Positions 6,091 to 8,498 of a stretch of DNA of 8,498 nt are shown piece by piece; positions within the stretch are counted from its first letter, which is position 1, and the number at the start of each line of letters is the position of its first letter. The DNA lies in the NCBI GenBank assembly GCA_027083715.1, contig JALWNR010000884.1:1-8498 (forward strand), read 5' to 3'. Below the pieces are notes generated by a model. That model saw nothing but the letters and a program-made list of their open reading frames with translations. It was not told where the DNA came from and did not search any database. The DNA is from Bacteroidales bacterium (GTDB lineage Bacteria > Bacteroidota > Bacteroidia > Bacteroidales > NBLH01). A program made the translations under genes and the position numbers.

Positions 6091-6161
6091 AAAAATTCAG
6101 AGCCTGTTCTAAAGTTTTCTCAGCGAATGGGCAGATGGGTAAAGTAGAAAACTGAATTTTT
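6091..6161 (-). terminator. Nested inverted repeats at the end of the helicase gene
   Basis: AAAAATTCAG (6091-6100) and CTGAATTTTT (6152-6161) are perfect 10-bp arms. On the minus strand the far arm ends in five T, so a terminator for the helicase gene is likely, though the loop is 51 bases. Inside, AGTTTTCT (6113-6120) and AGAAAACT (6146-6153) form a second perfect 8-bp repeat that overlaps the outer arm by two bases, so the stems partly compete. The outer arm includes two bases of the helicase stop codon (6160-6162). Confidence 0.5.
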
Positions 6162-7380
6162 AGAGCTTACCTTTCTTATTATTTTTCGGGTAAGACTTTT
6201 TACCAAATTTTCTTTTTTTAGTTTTTTTAAGCCTAGGATTATATTGCGGACTTTCGCCAATTTCAACAGGAGTAGGCAATTTAATAAGTTTAACACCAAT
6301 AAAATCTTCAATGCGTTTAAACTTTTCCTGCTCACTATCGTTGATAAAAGTAATGGCTACACCAGATGATTTTGCACGAGCTGTTCGTCCTACACGATGC
6401 ACATAATCTTCAGCATCACCCGGAACATCAAAATTGATGACCAGATCAATTTCCTCAATATCAATTCCTCGAGCTAGAATATCAGTAGCTGTAAGTATCT
6501 GAATTTTACGGTTTTTAAAATCCAGCATTACCTGTTCACGTTGTTTTTGCTCTAAGTCTGAGTGGATTTCTTCTACATTAAAACCATTGCGTGCCAACTC
6601 ACTACGGATACTTTTGACATTTTTTTTAGTTGCCGAAAAAATCAAAATACTTTTCAGATCTTTACCTTCCAATAATTTTTTAATCAACTCAATTTTATGA
6701 TTATCATAAACCAAATATGCTGCTTGCAATATATTTTCGGCAGGTTTTGAAATAGCAAGATTTACTTCTTCGGGCTCAGAAAGTATTTTTTTTGCCAATA
6801 CCCTGATTTTTTCAGGCATTGTTGCCGAAAACATTAAGGTTTGTCTGTTTTTAGGTAACTCTTTAATAATTTTTTCTATATCCTCATAAAAGCCCATATC
6901 CAGCATACGGTCAGCTTCATCCAATATCAAATGCTTTAAATGATCAAACTTTACATACCCAAAGTTCATATGTGCAATCAGCCTTCCGGGAGTTGCAATT
7001 ACAATATTTGCACCTTTAATTAGTGCATTTTTTTGGCTGCTCCATGTATCACCATCACCACCACCATAAATTGGTACTGATGAAACATCTAAAAAATAAC
7101 TGAATCCTTCAAATTGTTGATCAATTTGCAAAGCAAGCTCTCTAGTTGGAACAATTATTAAAGTATCAATATCTTTTGTGGGATTTTGTGCCAATTTATT
7201 TAAAACAGGGATGATGTAGGCAGCAGTTTTTCCGGTGCCGGTTTGGGCGCAGGCAATTAAATCTTTTTCCGCCAAAATGGCAGGTAATGTTTGTTCTTGT
7301 ATGGGGGTTGCTTTTACAAAACCCATTGCAGAAATACTTTCCTGTAAAGAAGGATGTAGGTCTAGTTCAGTAAATTTCAA
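6160..7380 (-). CDS. DEAD-box ATP-dependent RNA helicase, RhlE-like
   Basis: This 406-residue cytoplasmic enzyme unwinds short RNA duplexes with ATP, usually in ribosome assembly, mRNA turnover or cold adaptation. The full motif set is present: Q-motif region GFVKATPIQEQ (20-30), motif I AQTGTGKT (45-52), Ia PTREL (78-82), Ib TPGR (130-133), II DEAD (154-157), III SAT (185-187), IV IFSAT (247-251), V ARGID (303-307) and VI HRVGRTAR (328-335). The tail after about 384 is short and very rich in Lys, Arg and Asn, a common RNA-binding extension in RhlE-type proteins. The assignment to RhlE rather than another DEAD-box subgroup rests on overall look only. The gene follows the sigma factor on the same strand. 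No -7 box is seen in the 94 bases before it, so read-through past the sigma-gene terminator may express it. Confidence 0.93.
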   Translation of the reverse strand: MKFTELDLHPSLQESISAMGFVKATPIQEQTLPAILAEKDLIACAQTGTGKTAAYIIPVLNKLAQNPTKDIDTLIIVPTRELALQIDQQFEGFSYFLDVSSVPIYGGGDGDTWSSQKNALIKGANIVIATPGRLIAHMNFGYVKFDHLKHLILDEADRMLDMGFYEDIEKIIKELPKNRQTLMFSATMPEKIRVLAKKILSEPEEVNLAISKPAENILQAAYLVYDNHKIELIKKLLEGKDLKSILIFSATKKNVKSIRSELARNGFNVEEIHSDLEQKQREQVMLDFKNRKIQILTATDILARGIDIEEIDLVINFDVPGDAEDYVHRVGRTARAKSSGVAITFINDSEQEKFKRIEDFIGVKLIKLPTPVEIGESPQYNPRLKKTKKRKFGKKSYPKNNKKGKL

Positions 7381-7406
7381 TTATTCAAGAGATTAGTAAG
7401 TTTGTT

Positions 7407-7460
7407 AAAAAAATCACCCGGCGGAAGTGTCAGGTTTGTTGATAAAAAAAGACCGCCGGG
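7407..7460 (-). terminator. GC-rich hairpin between the sigma factor and helicase genes
   Basis: CCCGGCGG (7417-7424) and CCGCCGGG (7453-7460) are perfect 8-bp inverted arms made only of G and C, striking in this AT-rich DNA. On the minus strand the second arm is followed by TGA and seven T (7413-7407), the layout of an intrinsic terminator 14 bases after the sigma stop. The loop of 28 bases is unusually long and itself begins with a T run. Partial read-through to the helicase gene is plausible, since that gene has no evident promoter. Confidence 0.7.
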
Positions 7461-7474
7461 CAATTTCTGGTAAT

Positions 7475-8335
7475 TTAACCAAGATAGCTTTTCAAAAGAT
7501 TACTTCTTGATGTGTTTCTAAGTCTTCTGATGGCTTTTTCTCTGATTTGACGAACCCTTTCGCGTGTCAAACCAAATTTTTCACCAATTTCTTCCAAAGA
7601 CATTTCCGGCATACCTATACCGAATGATAATTTCAAAATTAAGCGTTCACGCTCTGTTAATGTAGAGAATGCACGATCAATTTCTTTACTTAACGATTCA
7701 TTAATCAGCTCCCTGTCGGCAACCGGCGAATCGTTGTTTTCCAAGACATCAAGCAGACTGTTGTCCTCGCCATCGGCAAAAGGAGCATCAACTGATACAT
7801 GACGACCGGATACACGCATGGTATCCATTACTTTTTCTTTGGGTAAGTCCAGAAGTTTAGCTAACTCTTCAGGAGTTGGTCTGCGCTGATTTTTTTGTTC
7901 AAATTCAGCTACAGCTTTGTTGTATTTACTTAAAGAACTTACCTGGTTCAAAGGAAGTCGAACAATTCTTGACTGTTCATTAATGGCTTGCATAATTGAT
8001 TGCCTGATCCACCAAACGGCATACGAAATGAATTTGAAACCTCGTGTTTCATCAAACTTTTCAGCAGCTTTGATCAAACCCAAGTTTCCTTCATTAATCA
8101 AATCGGGTAATGTTAAACCCTGATTTTGATACTGTTTGGCAACCGAAACAACAAATCGCAAATTTGCCTGAGTCAATTTTTCAATGGCTTCCTGATCTCC
8201 TTTACGGATACGTTGAGCCAATTCAACCTCCTCCTCAACCGAAATCAATTCATACTTACCAATCTCTTGCAAGTACTTGTCCAACGAAGCACTTTCCCTG
8301 TTCGTGATTGATTTTGTTATTTTTAACTGTCTCAT
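7475..8335 (-). CDS. rpoD: Primary sigma factor, Bacteroidota type
   Basis: This 286-residue sigma-70 family protein directs RNA polymerase to housekeeping promoters. Region 1.2 covers about 16-47 ([17 protein letters not shown] onward), region 2 about 48-120 with [14 protein letters not shown] (101-114) for -10/-7 recognition and melting, region 3 about 124-200, and region 4 about 220-280 with the helix-turn-helix [20 protein letters not shown] (246-265) for the -33 element. Region 1.1 and the long non-conserved insert of E. coli RpoD are absent. The size and the N-terminal [10 protein letters not shown] block are those of Bacteroides primary sigma factors, which read TTTG/TAnnTTTG promoters. 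Such promoters are seen in this window, including one before this gene. The start is well placed, 22 bases after its -7 box. A GC-rich hairpin follows the stop. Confidence 0.95.
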   Translation of the reverse strand: MRQLKITKSITNRESASLDKYLQEIGKYELISVEEEVELAQRIRKGDQEAIEKLTQANLRFVVSVAKQYQNQGLTLPDLINEGNLGLIKAAEKFDETRGFKFISYAVWWIRQSIMQAINEQSRIVRLPLNQVSSLSKYNKAVAEFEQKNQRRPTPEELAKLLDLPKEKVMDTMRVSGRHVSVDAPFADGEDNSLLDVLENNDSPVADRELINESLSKEIDRAFSTLTERERLILKLSFGIGMPEMSLEEIGEKFGLTRERVRQIREKAIRRLRNTSRSNLLKSYLG

Positions 8336-8357
8336 ATACTATTAATTATAACGAATG

Positions 8358-8388
8358 CAAAGATATGACATTTAGTCATCAAAGTCAA
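8358..8388 (-). promoter_or_regulatory. Promoter of the primary sigma factor gene
   Basis: Minus-strand 8365-8358 reads TATCTTTG, a perfect -7 box. A TTG at 8388-8386, within TTGAC, is 20 bases upstream, a normal spacing for the -33 element. TTTG at 8383-8380 is only 14 bases away, too close. Transcription should begin near 8352, giving a short leader of about 17 bases. The sigma factor it drives is the type that reads this motif, so the gene is probably self-transcribed. Confidence 0.7.
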
Positions 8389-8409
8389 TAGTCAATTCTT
8401 TTTGATGAC
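8375..8409. repeat. Operator-like inverted repeat around the -33 region of the sigma gene
   Basis: GTCATCAAA (8375-8383) and TTTGATGAC (8401-8409) are perfect 9-bp inverted arms with a 17-base spacer. The spacer carries two direct copies of GTCAAT-like sequence (8384-8389 and 8391-8396), which read TTGAC on the minus strand, one of them the -33 candidate. The repeat lies upstream of the transcription start, so it would act as DNA, for example as a binding site for a dimeric regulator, rather than as a leader RNA hairpin. Confidence 0.45.
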
Positions 8410-8421
8410 CATTTTTTAAAG

Positions 8422-8488
8422 TTATCAACACATAACAAAAGATAATAAGCTAGTAATAAAGGCATTAACTTTTATTACCTGTTGATAA
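8422..8488. other. Two inverted TTATCAACA sites flanking an 8-bp inverted repeat
   Basis: TTATCAACA occurs on the plus strand at 8422-8430 and on the minus strand at 8488-8480. It differs by one base from the classic DnaA box TTATCCACA. Between them GTAATAAA (8453-8460) and TTTATTAC (8471-8478) form a perfect 8-bp inverted repeat with a 10-base spacer. The same 9-mer recurs on the minus strand at 7445-7437, inside the terminator loop after the sigma gene. DnaA binding is a possibility, not shown; an AT-rich upstream control region is the plainer reading. Confidence 0.3.
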
Positions 8489-8498
8489 ATTATTAATA

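Noticed and set aside
6120..6335. 71-residue minus-strand frame at the helicase end
   Set aside because: It overlaps the Lys-rich helicase C-terminus in another frame and has the Leu/Lys makeup of a shadow.
7917..8311. Three plus-strand frames of 61-68 residues inside rpoD
   Set aside because: All are antisense to a strongly conserved sigma factor and show no domain or start context.

Overview
The window is AT-rich chromosomal DNA from a member of the Bacteroidota, probably near Bacteroidales/Marinilabiliales (the order is a guess). Three things point there. The primary sigma factor is the short form of about 286 residues that lacks region 1.1, as in Bacteroides. Intergenic regions carry TATCTTTG boxes, which match the Bacteroidota -7 consensus TAnnTTTG. 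Start codons follow A/T-rich leaders rather than Shine-Dalgarno sequences. There is no phage, insertion sequence, CRISPR array, tRNA or rRNA. Most of the content is core housekeeping.

Left part (1-1827): the first 156 bases hold a hairpin and a possible promoter reading out of the left edge. Next come an exported thioredoxin-like protein on the minus strand (157-609) and, divergent from it, a PlsC-superfamily acyltransferase on the plus strand (805-1617) with an altered active-site motif. A 210-base gap with two long inverted repeats separates this from the next genes.

Middle (1828-5036): a minus-strand pair reads uridine kinase then a PolB-exonuclease-like nuclease, with stop and start codons directly adjacent (TAAATG). 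Divergent from it, a plus-strand pair reads a Dabb-domain protein then a PPP-type phosphatase with a GTG start 9 bases after the Dabb stop. The phosphatase runs head-on into a minus-strand seven-helix membrane protein, with only 6 bases between their stop codons.

Right part (5037-8498): the membrane protein and fabD diverge from a 109-base region with two perfect -7 boxes. One box is so close to the membrane-protein ATG that its mRNA may be leaderless. fabD (fatty-acid initiation) converges on an RhlE-like DEAD-box RNA helicase. Upstream of the helicase lies the primary sigma factor on the same strand, separated by a GC-rich hairpin that looks like an intrinsic terminator. The region upstream of the sigma gene holds a -7 box, a 9-bp inverted repeat around the -33 position, and two inverted TTATCAACA sites resembling DnaA boxes.

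No obviously new multi-gene system is visible. The points most worth following are the acyltransferase with HX5D and PQGTT in place of HX4D and PEGTR, the possibly leaderless seven-helix protein with polar residues grouped on one membrane face, and the structured promoter region of the sigma gene.
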